NCBI RefSeq assembly: GCF_008632125.1
Contig: NZ_VWRN01000006.1
Coordinates: forward strand, 47,545-111,544
Length of the DNA stretch: 64,000 bases
Origin: Cupriavidus cauae
GTDB taxonomy: Bacteria > Pseudomonadota > Gammaproteobacteria > Burkholderiales > Burkholderiaceae
Reading direction: 5' to 3'
Part shown: positions 28,635 to 37,140 of the stretch, one piece after another
Layout of the letters: the number at the start of each line of letters is the position of its first letter
Position numbering within the stretch: position 1 is the stretch's first letter
Program-made: the position numbers and the translations under genes
The notes under the pieces: generated by a model
Told to the model about the DNA's origin: nothing
Databases searched by the model: none
Seen by the model: only the letters and a program-made list of their open reading frames with translations

Positions 28635-28731
28635 TCCGGCTCCCCGGTCTTGCCGAGGGCGCCGGCTCCGGTCTTCCGCCGCGCTGGCTCCGGTCTTCCC
28701 GAGGCGCCGGCTCCGGTCTTCCCCAGGGCGC
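28635..28731. repeat. Imperfect 23-26-bp tandem repeat, four copies
   Basis: Four head-to-tail units share GGCTCCGGTCTTCC with a following variable GC-rich part. They lie in the 309-nt gap between the MerR-type gene and the next rightward gene. A candidate -10 (TAGAAT, 28779-28784) lies downstream of the array. No gene is seen in the array itself. Confidence 0.75.
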
Positions 28732-28845
28732 ACAAATCGAGCGATCTCCCATCGCGAATGGCGCGTTCGCATCTCAGGTAGAATCGCCGCAACCGGGTGC
28801 GGCCAGCGTACCCGCCCGGCACTTTTCCATACCCCACTGAATCTC

Positions 28846-29307
28846 GTGCTGCGCCCCGCCACCTTCGTGCGATCGCTGCAGCGGCTGCTCCGGCTGTCGC
28901 TGCTGCCGCTGCTGCTCGCCCTGCTGCCGCTGCATGGCTGGGCAGGCGCCGGCATGCCCGCGGGCGGCACGGCGGTGCATGGGATCGAATCCGTCGAGGT
29001 CGCCGAAGTCATCGAGGTCATTGGTGCCTTCGACGCGGTCTTGGCCAGCGGCACCAGTGCCGCCAGTGCCGCCGATGTGCTCGGCCCCCTCTGCGATCCG
29101 GCTCCGGACTCCAGCGCGCCAGGCCCCGCCCCGTTTGCCGACGCCGGCGAAGCCGCGCCGTCGGGCGCCGACCTGGCTGAACAGCTGCTGCTCCCCTCGG
29201 CGCCCGCGATGACGGACGCCGGCGGCCGCACCGGCCCGCCTGCCTACGCCGCGCTACGGCTGCCCGAACCCGACCTGCCCCTGCTGCCGCGCCCGCCGCG
29301 CGGCTGA
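28846..29307 (+). CDS. Small exported protein, possibly a degenerate CzcI-like protein
   Basis: About 153 residues from a GTG at 28846; a second GTG at 28867 is also possible and neither has a clear ribosome site. A convincing signal peptide (RSLQRLLRLSLLPLLLALL, PLHGWAG) is followed by an acidic, Ala/Pro-rich mature part ending in PDLPLLPRPPRG. The leader and the Pro-rich end recall CzcI-type proteins found beside metal-responsive regulators, and a CadR/PbrR-like gene is divergent from it, but the Cys/His cluster of CzcI proteins is absent. Function unknown. Confidence 0.45.
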   Translation: MLRPATFVRSLQRLLRLSLLPLLLALLPLHGWAGAGMPAGGTAVHGIESVEVAEVIEVIGAFDAVLASGTSAASAADVLGPLCDPAPDSSAPGPAPFADAGEAAPSGADLAEQLLLPSAPAMTDAGGRTGPPAYAALRLPEPDLPLLPRPPRG

Positions 29308-29410
29308 TCCCCGGCCGTCCGCGCCGATTCCGAACCCGAAGCCCCGTGACCGCTCACGGGCCTTCGCCATGCGGCCCTGTCCGCGCCTTTTCCCTGTTGA
29401 CTGAACCAAG

Positions 29411-30289
29411 ATGAAACGCGTCCTGCTTTTCCTGGCGACCAACCTCGCCGTCATGATCGTGCTGAGCATCACCGCGAGCCTGCTCGGGGTGAATCGCTTC
29501 CTGACCGCCAACGGCCTGAACCTCGGCACGCTGCTCGCCTTCGCCGCGCTGATGGGCTTCGGCGGTGCCTTCATTTCGCTGCTGATGTCCAAGACCATCG
29601 CCAAATGGTCCACCGGCGCGCAGGTCATCACCCATCCGAGCACCAGCACCGAGCTGTGGCTGATGCAGACCGTCGAGAAGCTGGCGCAGCGCGCCGGCCT
29701 GCCGATGCCCGAGGTCGCCATCTACGAGGGCGAACCCAATGCCTTCGCCACCGGCGCGACCAAGAAGAGCTCGCTGGTCGCGGTGTCGACCGGCCTGCTG
29801 CAGAGCATGTCGCGCGACGAGGTCGAGGCCGTGCTGGCGCACGAGGTCGCGCACGTGGCCAATGGCGACATGGTGACGCTGACGCTGATCCAGGGCGTGG
29901 TGAACACGTTCGTGATCTTCCTCGCCCGCATCGTCGGCTACTTCGTCGACTCGATGCTGCGCCGTAACGACGAGGAGTCGAGCGGCCCCGGCATCGGCTA
30001 CATGGTCACGGTGATCGTCTGCGAAATCGTGTTCGGCATCCTCGCCAGCATCATCGTTGCGGCCTTCTCGCGCCATCGCGAGTTCCGCGCCGACGCCGGC
30101 GCCGCCCGCCTGATGGGCACGCCGTCGCCGATGGTGGCCGCGCTGCGCCGCCTGGGCGGCATGGAAGCCGACGGCCTGCCGCAGAACATGCAGGCGATGG
30201 GCATCTCGGGCGGCAAGTCGTGGCTCGCGCTGTTCTCCAGCCACCCGCCGATCGAGGCCCGCATCGCGGCGCTGCAGGGCACGCGCTGA
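29411..30289 (+). CDS. htpX: Membrane zinc protease HtpX
   Basis: 292 residues. HtpX degrades misfolded membrane proteins together with FtsH. Two N-terminal membrane spans (about 4-25 and 33-52), the zinc motif [11 protein letters not shown], two further spans around 155-175 and 190-215, and [13 protein letters not shown] with the third metal Glu are all present. The start at 29411 gives the standard N-terminus [15 protein letters not shown]. It has no clear partner gene. Confidence 0.94.
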   Translation: MKRVLLFLATNLAVMIVLSITASLLGVNRFLTANGLNLGTLLAFAALMGFGGAFISLLMSKTIAKWSTGAQVITHPSTSTELWLMQTVEKLAQRAGLPMPEVAIYEGEPNAFATGATKKSSLVAVSTGLLQSMSRDEVEAVLAHEVAHVANGDMVTLTLIQGVVNTFVIFLARIVGYFVDSMLRRNDEESSGPGIGYMVTVIVCEIVFGILASIIVAAFSRHREFRADAGAARLMGTPSPMVAALRRLGGMEADGLPQNMQAMGISGGKSWLALFSSHPPIEARIAALQGTR

Positions 30290-30323
30290 AGTCGAACCGC
30301 GGGGACCGCGGGACGCCCGTCGC

Positions 30324-31418
30324 TCAGGCGGCGGCGTTCACCGGTTCCCGCTGTGACGCTGGCGTCCGAGATTGCGCCTGCGTTTGCGTCCCCTGCGCCC
30401 GGAACGCGGCGCGATAGCGTTCCGGCGTGGTGCGCAGATGGCGCAGGAAGGCCTGCCGCATGCCGTCGGCGCTGCCGAATCCCGCCATGCGCGCCACCGT
30501 CTCGAGCCGGCGCTCGCTCTGCTCGAGCATCCGCCGCGCCGCCTCGACCCGCTGCGTCTCGACATAGCGGGCGGGCGTCTGCCCCACCTGCTTGGCAAAT
30601 ACCCGCGCGAAATTGCGCGGGCTCATCGCCACGCGCTCGGCCAGCGCACCGACCGACAGGTCCGCGTCGAGATGGTCGGCGATCCATCCCTGCAAATCCC
30701 TCAGCTCCGGACTCTGCGCCGCCTGGGCCTGCAGCGCGCTGGAGAACTGCGCCTGGCTGCCCGGCCGCCGCAGGAACAGCACCAGCTCGCGCGCCACCGC
30801 CAGCGAGGTGGCGTGGCCCAGATCGTCCTCGACCAGCGCCAGCGACAGGTCCATGCCGGCGGTGACGCCGGCCGACGTGTACAGGCGCCCCGCCTGGATC
30901 CAGATCGGATCGGCATCGACCGTCACGCGCGGATGCCGCCGCGCCAGCTTCTCCGCGTGGCGCCAGTGCGTGGTGGCGCGCTGCGTATCGAGCAGCCCGG
31001 TGCGCGCCAGCACGAAGGCGCCGGTGCAGACCGCGCCCAGCCGCCGCACGCGCGGCGCCATCTCGCGCAGCCAGTGGATCAGCGCGGCGTTGTCGGCGGC
31101 CGCCGCATGGCCGGAGCCGCCCGCCAGCAACAGCGTGTCGATCGGACCGGGCAACGTCTCGGCGATGCGGTGGAACGGCGCGTCGGCGAGCAGCCGGATG
31201 CCGCTCTCGGTCCGGATCACCGCATCGTCGCTGACGCTGGCGATGCGGATCTGATAGGCCGGATTGGGCCGTCCCGACAGGCGGTTGGCCTGCCCGAACA
31301 CTGCCGTTGGACCGGTCACGTCGAGTTCCTGGGCCGGATCCGGCGCGACGATCAGCACCACGCGCGGCGTGTCGGGGACGGAATGCAGATGGCTGGGCAT
31401 GGACGTGGGCTTAGGCAT
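30324..31418 (-). CDS. GlxA-type AraC-family regulator (DJ-1/PfpI-like domain plus AraC HTH)
   Basis: About 364 residues. An N-terminal DJ-1/PfpI-like domain (RVVLIVAPDPAQELDVTGPTAVF; GGSGHAAAA; GAVCTGAFVLARTGLLD, with the nucleophile-elbow Cys) is followed by two AraC helix-turn-helix motifs (SVGALAERVAMSPRNFARVF; RLETVARMAGFGSADGMRQAF). Such proteins regulate catabolism of amines or sulfur and nitrogen compounds; the ligand here is unknown. The start is uncertain: Met codons at 31472, 31418 and 31400 are possible. The one at 31472 overlaps the MFS stop as ATGA, so translational coupling is possible. Confidence 0.82.
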   Translation of the reverse strand: MPKPTSMPSHLHSVPDTPRVVLIVAPDPAQELDVTGPTAVFGQANRLSGRPNPAYQIRIASVSDDAVIRTESGIRLLADAPFHRIAETLPGPIDTLLLAGGSGHAAAADNAALIHWLREMAPRVRRLGAVCTGAFVLARTGLLDTQRATTHWRHAEKLARRHPRVTVDADPIWIQAGRLYTSAGVTAGMDLSLALVEDDLGHATSLAVARELVLFLRRPGSQAQFSSALQAQAAQSPELRDLQGWIADHLDADLSVGALAERVAMSPRNFARVFAKQVGQTPARYVETQRVEAARRMLEQSERRLETVARMAGFGSADGMRQAFLRHLRTTPERYRAAFRAQGTQTQAQSRTPASQREPVNAAA

Positions 31419-31468
31419 GTCGGGCAAGGTTCTCGCCAGCGCGAGCGTGAAGGCCGGGATGCGGCCGA

Positions 31469-32671
31469 TCATACCGGCGCCAGCGCCCGGCTGCGCCGCT
31501 GCCAGCCCAGCGTGATCAGCAGCGCCACGGCGAGCGCCGGCAGGGCCGCCAGGTTCACCGCATCCCAGCCGTAGTGGTGCAGGATCTGGCCGGCCGCCAG
31601 CGTGGCCACCGCCGTCAGCACCGCGGTCGAGAACTCCGCCACCGCCTGCGTCCGCGCGCGCTCCGCATCGCGATAGCTACTGGTCAGCAACGTCGTGCCG
31701 CCGACGAACATGAAATTCCAGCCGACGCCCAGGCAAAGCAGCGCGACGTAGAACGCGGGCAGCGAGGTCGAGGCCAGCGCGATCACGCTGGACAGCCCCG
31801 ACAGCCCGATCCCGGCCATCAGCATCGCCGGATTGCCGAAGCGCTGCAGCAGCCAGCCCGACACGAAGGACGGCGCATACATGCCGACCAGATGCCATTC
31901 GATGATCTGCGCTCCCTGCGCGATCGTGTGGTTGCAGGCCACCGCGGCGATCGGCGTGGCCGTCATCACGAACATCATCACCGCGTTGCCGATGCCGTTG
32001 TTGGCGAAGGCCGCCAGGAACACCGGCTGGCGCACGATCTCGCCCAGCGGACGCGCCGGCAATTGCGACTCGGGGTTGCTGCCGGCCGGCGGCGGAGGCG
32101 GCTCGCGATAGGCAAACGCCAGCAGCAGCACCGTCGCCACGCCGAACGCCGCGACCACGGCGTAGGAACCGGCGAATGGCAGCGGACTCATCAGGTCGGT
32201 GGACCAGGCGGCGATGGCCGGACCGCAGACCGCGGCGACCACGCCGCCGGTCAGCACGGCGGAGATCGCGCGCGGCTTGTCGGCAACCGGCGCGGCATCG
32301 GCGGCGGCCAGCCGATAGAAGCGGGCAAAGGCCTGGAATACGCCGACCAGCGCGGTGCCGGCGCAGAAGGCCAGGAAATCGTGATGGGCGATGGCCCAGA
32401 CCGAGATCAGCCCGCCCGCGGTGCAGGCGATGCCGCCCAGGCAGAAGGCCAGCCGCCGCCCCAGCCGCTCGATCAGAAAGGCCGCGGCGATCGCGGTCAC
32501 CGCCGAGGCCACCGTGATCAGCGCGAAGGGCACGGTGGCCAGCGCCTTGTCGGGCGCCAGCGTGTAGCCGACCAGGCCGGTCAGCGTCAGGTCGACGGAC
32601 AGTGCGGAGGTGAACAGCGCCTGGCAGATCGCCAGCACGCGGGCATGGGTCATCGGGGACATCGGCTTCAT
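31469..32671 (-). CDS. MFS transporter
   Basis: 400 residues with about 12 membrane helices and the usual central loop (YREPPPPPAGSNPESQLP). The loop between helices 2 and 3 has a partial family motif (LIERLGRRLAFCLGG). The substrate cannot be read. AGGAAAG precedes the ATG at 32671. The stop overlaps a possible start of the GlxA-type regulator, so the two are probably one operon and the regulator may respond to what the transporter carries. Confidence 0.85.
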   Translation of the reverse strand: MKPMSPMTHARVLAICQALFTSALSVDLTLTGLVGYTLAPDKALATVPFALITVASAVTAIAAAFLIERLGRRLAFCLGGIACTAGGLISVWAIAHHDFLAFCAGTALVGVFQAFARFYRLAAADAAPVADKPRAISAVLTGGVVAAVCGPAIAAWSTDLMSPLPFAGSYAVVAAFGVATVLLLAFAYREPPPPPAGSNPESQLPARPLGEIVRQPVFLAAFANNGIGNAVMMFVMTATPIAAVACNHTIAQGAQIIEWHLVGMYAPSFVSGWLLQRFGNPAMLMAGIGLSGLSSVIALASTSLPAFYVALLCLGVGWNFMFVGGTTLLTSSYRDAERARTQAVAEFSTAVLTAVATLAAGQILHHYGWDAVNLAALPALAVALLITLGWQRRSRALAPV

Positions 32672-32986
32672 CGGGACTTTCCTCGGGATTCCCCGGCCAT
32701 TCGCAGGGATGCCGTCGAGCTTAAAAGTCCTGCGGCCTGGCCTTCGGACAACGATCCGTGGATTTCTGCCAAAGGGCTGGGTAGGTGCGAAGGCCGAGGG
32801 CGAAGAGCCGAGGGGCGGACGAAGGGCCGAAGGGGCGACGGCGAAGGGCCGAGGGCGCGAGGAGCGACGCGGTGAGGGAGAAGCGCCGAAAGCCCGAGGG
32901 GTGAGGGGTGAGGGACGAGGGCCGCGGGTGCGAGGGGCGAGAGGTGAGGCGGCGAAAGAGCGGGGAGTGAGAAACGTGCCGCCGCC
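32672..32986. other. Purine-rich repetitive gap with G-quadruplex motif
   Basis: This 315-nt gap between arfB and the MFS gene is low in complexity, made of GGGCGAAGGGCCGA-like units on the plus strand. From 32898 to 32928 there are five runs of at least three G with loops of 3-4 nt, which satisfies the usual G-quadruplex rule. No gene is visible. The first 60 nt upstream of the MFS start are normal sequence and would hold its promoter. Confidence 0.7.
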
Positions 32987-33385
32987 CTACTCCGCCACCC
33001 GCCCGCGCAAGGCCTTGATCTGGCTGCGCTGGGTCTTGCCCTCCAGCCGCCGCAGCTTCGACGCGAACGTCGGCCGCGTCGGACGCCGTACCGCCGGCGG
33101 CACGGCGACGCTGTCGACCAGCTCATGCAGCCGCCGCACCGCTTCATCGCGATTGAGTTCGAGGCTGCGATGCTGCTGCGCCTTGATCACGATCACGCCG
33201 TCGCGGGTGATGCGGTGGTCGTGCAACTGCAGCAGGCGCTGCTTGTGGTCCTCGGCCAGCGAGGACGCGCGGATATCGAAGCGCAGATGCACCGCGTTCG
33301 ACACCTTGTTGATGTTCTGCCCGCCCGCCCCCTGGGCGCGGATCGCGGTGATCTGGTACTCGTGGTGGGGGATGACGGCGGGCAT
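32987..33385 (-). CDS. arfB: Alternative ribosome-rescue factor ArfB (peptidyl-tRNA hydrolase YaeJ)
   Basis: 132 residues. ArfB frees stalled ribosomes by hydrolysing peptidyl-tRNA in an empty A site. The catalytic GGQ is at 21-23 in [20 protein letters not shown], and the basic C-terminal tail that enters the mRNA channel is present ([27 protein letters not shown]). The ATG at 33385 is the only fitting start, with a weak ribosome site. Confidence 0.93.
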   Translation of the reverse strand: MPAVIPHHEYQITAIRAQGAGGQNINKVSNAVHLRFDIRASSLAEDHKQRLLQLHDHRITRDGVIVIKAQQHRSLELNRDEAVRRLHELVDSVAVPPAVRRPTRPTFASKLRRLEGKTQRSQIKALRGRVAE

Positions 33386-33510
33386 GGTCGATCAATAAGG
33401 GCAACGCGGCAATGGGGCAATGACGGCGTGACGGCGCGCTTCAAGGTCAGGCCGGCGCGCATTGGGCAAAGTTCCGGCCAGGACGGTGGCTGGCCTTGGC
33501 AGTGAGCCCG

Positions 33511-34206
33511 CTACCCCCGCATCCTTGCGGTCCAGTCCTCGACCGCGCCGCTCTGGCGCCGGCGCTCGAACAGCCGCCGCCACGAATCGACCAGCGGCAA
33601 CGCCAGCACCGCGTCGAGCAGCGCGGGATCGGTCTCGCGGTCGCGTACCAGGCCGGCCAGGCGCGCCACCGACCAGTCGGCGTGCGGCCGCTCCAGCAGC
33701 ACCGCGGCGTCGCCGGCCTGCAACTTGCCCGGTTCCAGCACGCGGAAATACCAGCCGATCCGCAGGCTCTGCTGCACCAGCGCCGACATGTCGTCGCGGC
33801 CGAACCGCACGTTCAGCTTCCAGCACGGTTGCCGCGGCTGCGATACCTGCAGAGTCACCGAGCCGATCCGCCAGACGTCGCCGAGGCAGACGTCATGCTC
33901 GTCGCCGCCCGCCCAGCTCAGGTTCTCGCCGAACGCGCCGGCGCGCTCCAGCACCGGCAAGGGTCCGATGTCGTGCCGCCAGTTCGCGTAGTGTTGCCAC
34001 GGATAGCAATGGACCGCCTTCTCCGGCCCGCCGTGGATGCGGCGGTCGCCCTGCTCGTCGCCGTGCAGTCCAAGCGTATGCACCGCGACGGGTGCGCCGA
34101 CGGGATGCTTGTCGATCGCGCTCTGCTTGCCGGTCTTGGCTGGCATGCCGTAGGGCTTGGCGGTGCCGGTCAATACCTCGCGGATCGTGACCTGGGACGG
34201 GCTCAC
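33511..34206 (-). CDS. MOSC-domain protein (YiiM-like)
   Basis: 231 residues. The MOSC beta-barrel shows GDEQGDRRIHGGPEKAVHCYPWQHY, FGENLSWAGGDEHDVCLGD and SQPRQPCWKLNVRFG with the conserved Cys expected to bind a molybdenum cofactor; YiiM relatives reduce N-hydroxylated bases such as 6-hydroxylaminopurine. The start is a GTG at 34206 with a strong AAGGAGAG ribosome site; upstream codons would add an implausible leader. It is probably transcribed alone. Confidence 0.85.
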   Translation of the reverse strand: MSPSQVTIREVLTGTAKPYGMPAKTGKQSAIDKHPVGAPVAVHTLGLHGDEQGDRRIHGGPEKAVHCYPWQHYANWRHDIGPLPVLERAGAFGENLSWAGGDEHDVCLGDVWRIGSVTLQVSQPRQPCWKLNVRFGRDDMSALVQQSLRIGWYFRVLEPGKLQAGDAAVLLERPHADWSVARLAGLVRDRETDPALLDAVLALPLVDSWRRLFERRRQSGAVEDWTARMRG

Positions 34207-34370
34207 GGCGGACTCTCCTTGACGGTGATGGGTAGGGATCGACGCCGGTGGCGCACCGGCAGGCATCGAGCCGGCAAGTGTAGCGCCGAACACAGCAACG
34301 CTGCGCGGGCGTTGGGCGTATGTGAATACAGGCGCCAGTGGCAGCGGCACTGCCCGAGCGTGCGCCCGCC

Positions 34371-34643
34371 GCAGTAGCCAGATGCCTTGACCGCCTTAAG
34401 GAAGCCGTTCAGCGAACGGTCGGGGGTCTCGTGGAAAACGCTGCCAGGCTCAGCGTGCTGCTCAGTAGCCGGTCGCCTTCACTGCCTTCAGGAAACCGTT
34501 TAACGAACGGTCGGGGGGCTCGTGGAAAACGTTGCCAGGCTCAGCGTGCTGCTCAGTAGCCGGTCGCCTTCACTGCCTTCAGGAAGCCGTTTAACGAACG
34601 GTCTGGCGTCTCGTGGAAATGGTCGTCGAGCATCCGGATCGCC
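34371..34643. repeat. Three 91-bp direct repeats: duplicated 3' end of the WYL-regulator gene
   Basis: Units start at 34371, 34462 and 34553. The last unit is the true gene end (stop codon at 34553) and the other two are copies downstream of it on the minus strand, the middle one nearly identical and the outer one more diverged. As 91 is not a multiple of three, the copies are not in frame with the gene. Confidence 0.9.
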
Positions 34644-35242
34644 CGGCAGCGATCCAGCCGGAAGCTGCGATAGTCCTCGCGCGCGGTGCACCAAGCCGCC
34701 AGCAGCCAGACATTGCCCCAGAAGAACAGGCCGAGCGGCTGCACCACGCGTTCCGTGAGTCGCTGCTGTGCGTCGCAGTAATCGAGCCGCAGCAGCCGCT
34801 GCTCGCCCATGGCGCCGTGGACGACGTCGAAGGCCTCGCGGACCTTGCTGTCGTGCATATAGGCCGGCGCGAAGACCCGGCTCTGCTGCGCCGACAGCCG
34901 GCGCGTCGGCGGTAGCGCCGCCACCAGCTTCTCCAGCGCCGGATCGGCCGCGGCGGCGAGCGCACCACCGCCCCAGGCCTTCAGCATCCGCAGGCCGGCC
35001 ACCAGCGCCTCGACCTCGATGCCGGAGAACATCAACGGCGGCACGTCGAAGTCCGCCCGCAGCCGATAGCCGATCCCGGCCTCGCCCTCGACCGGCACGC
35101 CCGATATCGACAGCGCTTGGATGTCGCGATAGACGGTCCGCTCGGACACGCCGAGCCGCTGCGCCAGCAGCGCCGCCGTGGTCAGGCGGCGGCCGCGCAG
35201 GACCTGAACGATCTGGAACAGTCGGTCGGCGCGGCGGCTCAT
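34553..35242 (-). CDS. YafY-like regulator with HTH_11 and WYL domains
   Basis: 229 residues. N-terminal helix-turn-helix (RADRLFQIVQVLRGRRLTTAALLAQRLGVSERTVYRDI), a linker, then a WYL domain (LRLDYCDAQQRLTERVVQPLGLFFWGNVWLLAAWCTAREDYRSFRLDR). WYL domains sense nucleic acids or small ligands. The VOC-family gene lies 70 nt upstream in the same direction, a common pairing in which the regulator controls the VOC gene. The ATG at 35242 is supported by family alignment; its ribosome site is weak. Its last 90 bp are repeated twice downstream. Confidence 0.86.
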   Translation of the reverse strand: MSRRADRLFQIVQVLRGRRLTTAALLAQRLGVSERTVYRDIQALSISGVPVEGEAGIGYRLRADFDVPPLMFSGIEVEALVAGLRMLKAWGGGALAAAADPALEKLVAALPPTRRLSAQQSRVFAPAYMHDSKVREAFDVVHGAMGEQRLLRLDYCDAQQRLTERVVQPLGLFFWGNVWLLAAWCTAREDYRSFRLDRCRAIRMLDDHFHETPDRSLNGFLKAVKATGY

Positions 35243-35312
35243 TGGCGTGAGTCAGTGAGTGAGGCAGGGAATCAGTCAGGCGGTTCGGGCGAGTCAGGCC
35301 AGGGTCACACGG

Positions 35313-35687
35313 TCAGCGGTTGGCTGGCACGGGCTCGTGCAGGCCGATCTTGTTGCCTTCGCTGTCGATGATATGGGCGATCCGGCCGATCTCGTCCGGC
35401 AGCTCCATCGGCCCGAACACCGTCTTGCCACCGGCAGCGGCCACCCGGCCCAGCAGCTCATTGAGCGCTGGCGTATGCAGATAAGGCAGGCTGCCCTCGG
35501 TACTCGGCCGAAAACCCTCGCCGGCCACCAGCGCACCACCCGAATGGGAATGCGGAAAGATTGCCATATCGATCTCGCTCATCGTCTCGCGGCGCAGCTG
35601 CGTCTCGAATACCCGCTCGTAGAACTGCACGGCCCGGCCCATGTCGACGACGGGAATTTCCAGCCAGTTGATCAGAACGTTTTGCAT
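35313..35687 (-). CDS. VOC-family protein (glyoxalase/dioxygenase superfamily)
   Basis: 124 residues forming two beta-alpha-beta-beta-beta modules: INWLEIPVVDMGRAVQFYERVF at the start and GPMELPDEIGRIAHIIDSEGNKIGLHEP at the end. This is the small single-domain type related to PhnB and bleomycin-resistance proteins; no activity can be assigned. GAGGTGG precedes the ATG at 35687. It is followed by the WYL regulator and probably forms an operon with it. Confidence 0.85.
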   Translation of the reverse strand: MQNVLINWLEIPVVDMGRAVQFYERVFETQLRRETMSEIDMAIFPHSHSGGALVAGEGFRPSTEGSLPYLHTPALNELLGRVAAAGGKTVFGPMELPDEIGRIAHIIDSEGNKIGLHEPVPANR

Positions 35688-35773
35688 GATGCCACCTCGG
35701 TGGTCGTTGAAGGAGACCGCAGTTTGCGAGGGGGCTGCTGACAGCGTGGTGTCAGGAGGGATGGTGGCGGTGG

Positions 35774-35829
35774 GTATCCGACGGATACGCGAGAAGCGAG
35801 AAGCGGGAGGCGGGGGCGGGGGCGGGGGG
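35774..35829. other. Perfect inverted repeat and G-quadruplex motif upstream of the methyltransferase
   Basis: GTATCC-GAC-GGATAC (35774-35788) is a perfect 6-bp dyad that could be an operator. It is followed by G-runs of 3, 5, 5 and 6 (35805-35829) separated by 1-4 nt, a strong G-quadruplex candidate on the plus strand. A possible -10, TAAACT, is at 35842-35847. Confidence 0.55.
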
Positions 35830-35879
35830 CATCGATCGCACTAAACTGGCACGACCGCGACGACATTCTGGTTTTCATC

Positions 35880-36608
35880 ATGGCGCAGAACATCTACGAC
35901 AACCCGGATTTCTTTCATGGCTACAGCCAGTTACCTCGCCAGGTGCATGGCCTTGACGGCGCTCCCGAGTGGCCGGCCATCCGGGCGATGCTCCCCGGTC
36001 TGGCAGGGAAGCGTGTCGTCGACCTCGGTTGTGGTTTCGGGTGGGCATCGAGATGGATGCGCGGGCAAGGCGCCGCATCGGTTCTTGGACTGGATATTTC
36101 CGAGAACATGCTGGCGCGGGCAAAAGCGGACACCACCGATCCCAACATCGAATATCGGATCGCGGATATCGAGACCGTCGAATTGCCAGAGGCGGCTTTT
36201 GATTTCGCCTACAGCGCGCTGACGTTTCACTATGTCGAGGACTTCGAGCGGCTGGCCCGGATAATTTATCGCGCCCTCGCGCCAGGCGGATGCATGGTGT
36301 TCACCATCGAACATCCGGTTTTCATGGCCGCCTCCAATCCACACTGGATGGTCGATGAGCAGGGTCGCAAGACGTGGCCGGTCAATCGTTATTCGGTCGA
36401 GGGCGAACGACGGACCGACTGGTTCGCGAAAGGCGTGTTGAAGTACCACAGGACGATCGGCACCACGCTCAATACGCTGATACGTGCAGGGTTCACGATC
36501 CGGGCCGTTGAGGAATTTGCACCGTCGCCCGAGCAAATCGAATCGAATCCCGGCCTGGAAGAAGAAATGGAACGGCCGATGATGCTTTTGGTCGCCGTAG
36601 CGCGATAG
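35880..36608 (+). CDS. Class I SAM-dependent methyltransferase (Methyltransf_11 type)
   Basis: 242 residues. SAM-binding motif VVDLGCGFGWASRWM, acidic loop GLDISENML, then IADIETVELPEAAFDFAYSAL and YRALAPGGCMVFTIEHPVF. The close relatives act on small molecules, but the substrate is unknown. The ATG at 35880 lacks a clear ribosome site, and the next Met codons would remove part of the fold. The gene is visibly lower in GC than its neighbours and ends 91 nt from the 3' end of tRNA-Arg, both hints of horizontal gain. Confidence 0.82.
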   Translation: MAQNIYDNPDFFHGYSQLPRQVHGLDGAPEWPAIRAMLPGLAGKRVVDLGCGFGWASRWMRGQGAASVLGLDISENMLARAKADTTDPNIEYRIADIETVELPEAAFDFAYSALTFHYVEDFERLARIIYRALAPGGCMVFTIEHPVFMAASNPHWMVDEQGRKTWPVNRYSVEGERRTDWFAKGVLKYHRTIGTTLNTLIRAGFTIRAVEEFAPSPEQIESNPGLEEEMERPMMLLVAVAR

Positions 36609-36699
36609 ACGATCGCGCGTCGGTGCAATCCAGGTGCAGTGCAAGTGCATTGCGCCTCAAGGGCAGGACGGAGAAAAAGCGGAAAACCGTTGTGGGACT

Positions 36700-36775
36700 T
36701 GGCGCGCCCGGCTGGGATCGAACCAGCAACCCCTGCCTTCGGAGGGCAGTACTCTATCCATTGAGCTACGGGCGC
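36700..36775 (-). tRNA. tRNA-Arg (anticodon CCG)
   Basis: Minus strand. The acceptor stem GCGCCCG/CGGGCGC, D-arm TAGCTCAATGGATAGAG, anticodon stem CTGCC/GGCAG with loop CTCCGAA (anticodon CCG, reads CGG), T-arm GCTGGTTCGATCCCAGC and an encoded CCA end (36702-36700) are all present; 76 nt with CCA. Confidence 0.97.
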
Positions 36776-36942
36776 ACGAGATGCGGCGGGAGCCGCGCGG
36801 GTCGACTGCGGCGAATGCCGCCGTCGGAAAGTCGCATAGGATACCGCGTTTGCCGTAGCGCGTCCATGCCGGCGCACGTTTTCCCCGGGCCTACGGGTTT
36901 CGTCCGAGGCGCTTTTCGCGCCATCGGGAGGGGCTTTACGGC

Positions 36943-36948
36943 TATAAT
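36943..36948 (+). promoter_or_regulatory. -10 element for the diheme cytochrome gene
   Basis: Perfect TATAAT within GGCTATAATCG, 193 nt upstream of the cytochrome start. No consensus -35 is seen at 17 nt. The long leader (about 36955-37140) contains no clear gene. The region between the tRNA and this site (36776-36940) shows nothing further. Confidence 0.6.
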
Positions 36949-37140
36949 CGCCCGTTATTTGCGCAAAAGCGGGGCTGCGTCTCGTCCACACGGACGGCGC
37001 GCCAGGCGGCATGGGGTGTGGCTGTCAGGCTCGGCAGACTCGGATGCGCGGAGGGGGCGGCAGTCAGGCCCAAGACACGGACCAACGAAAGGCCGCCAAG
37101 CGGAGCGGTCACGGGTTTCCTGCAAAATCGAGAGTTCAGC

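Noticed and set aside
28556..28837. Leftward open frame over the 23-26-bp repeats
   Set aside because: It encodes only the repeat (Lys-Thr-Gly-Ala-type units) with no ribosome site; it arises because the repeats lack stops in that frame.
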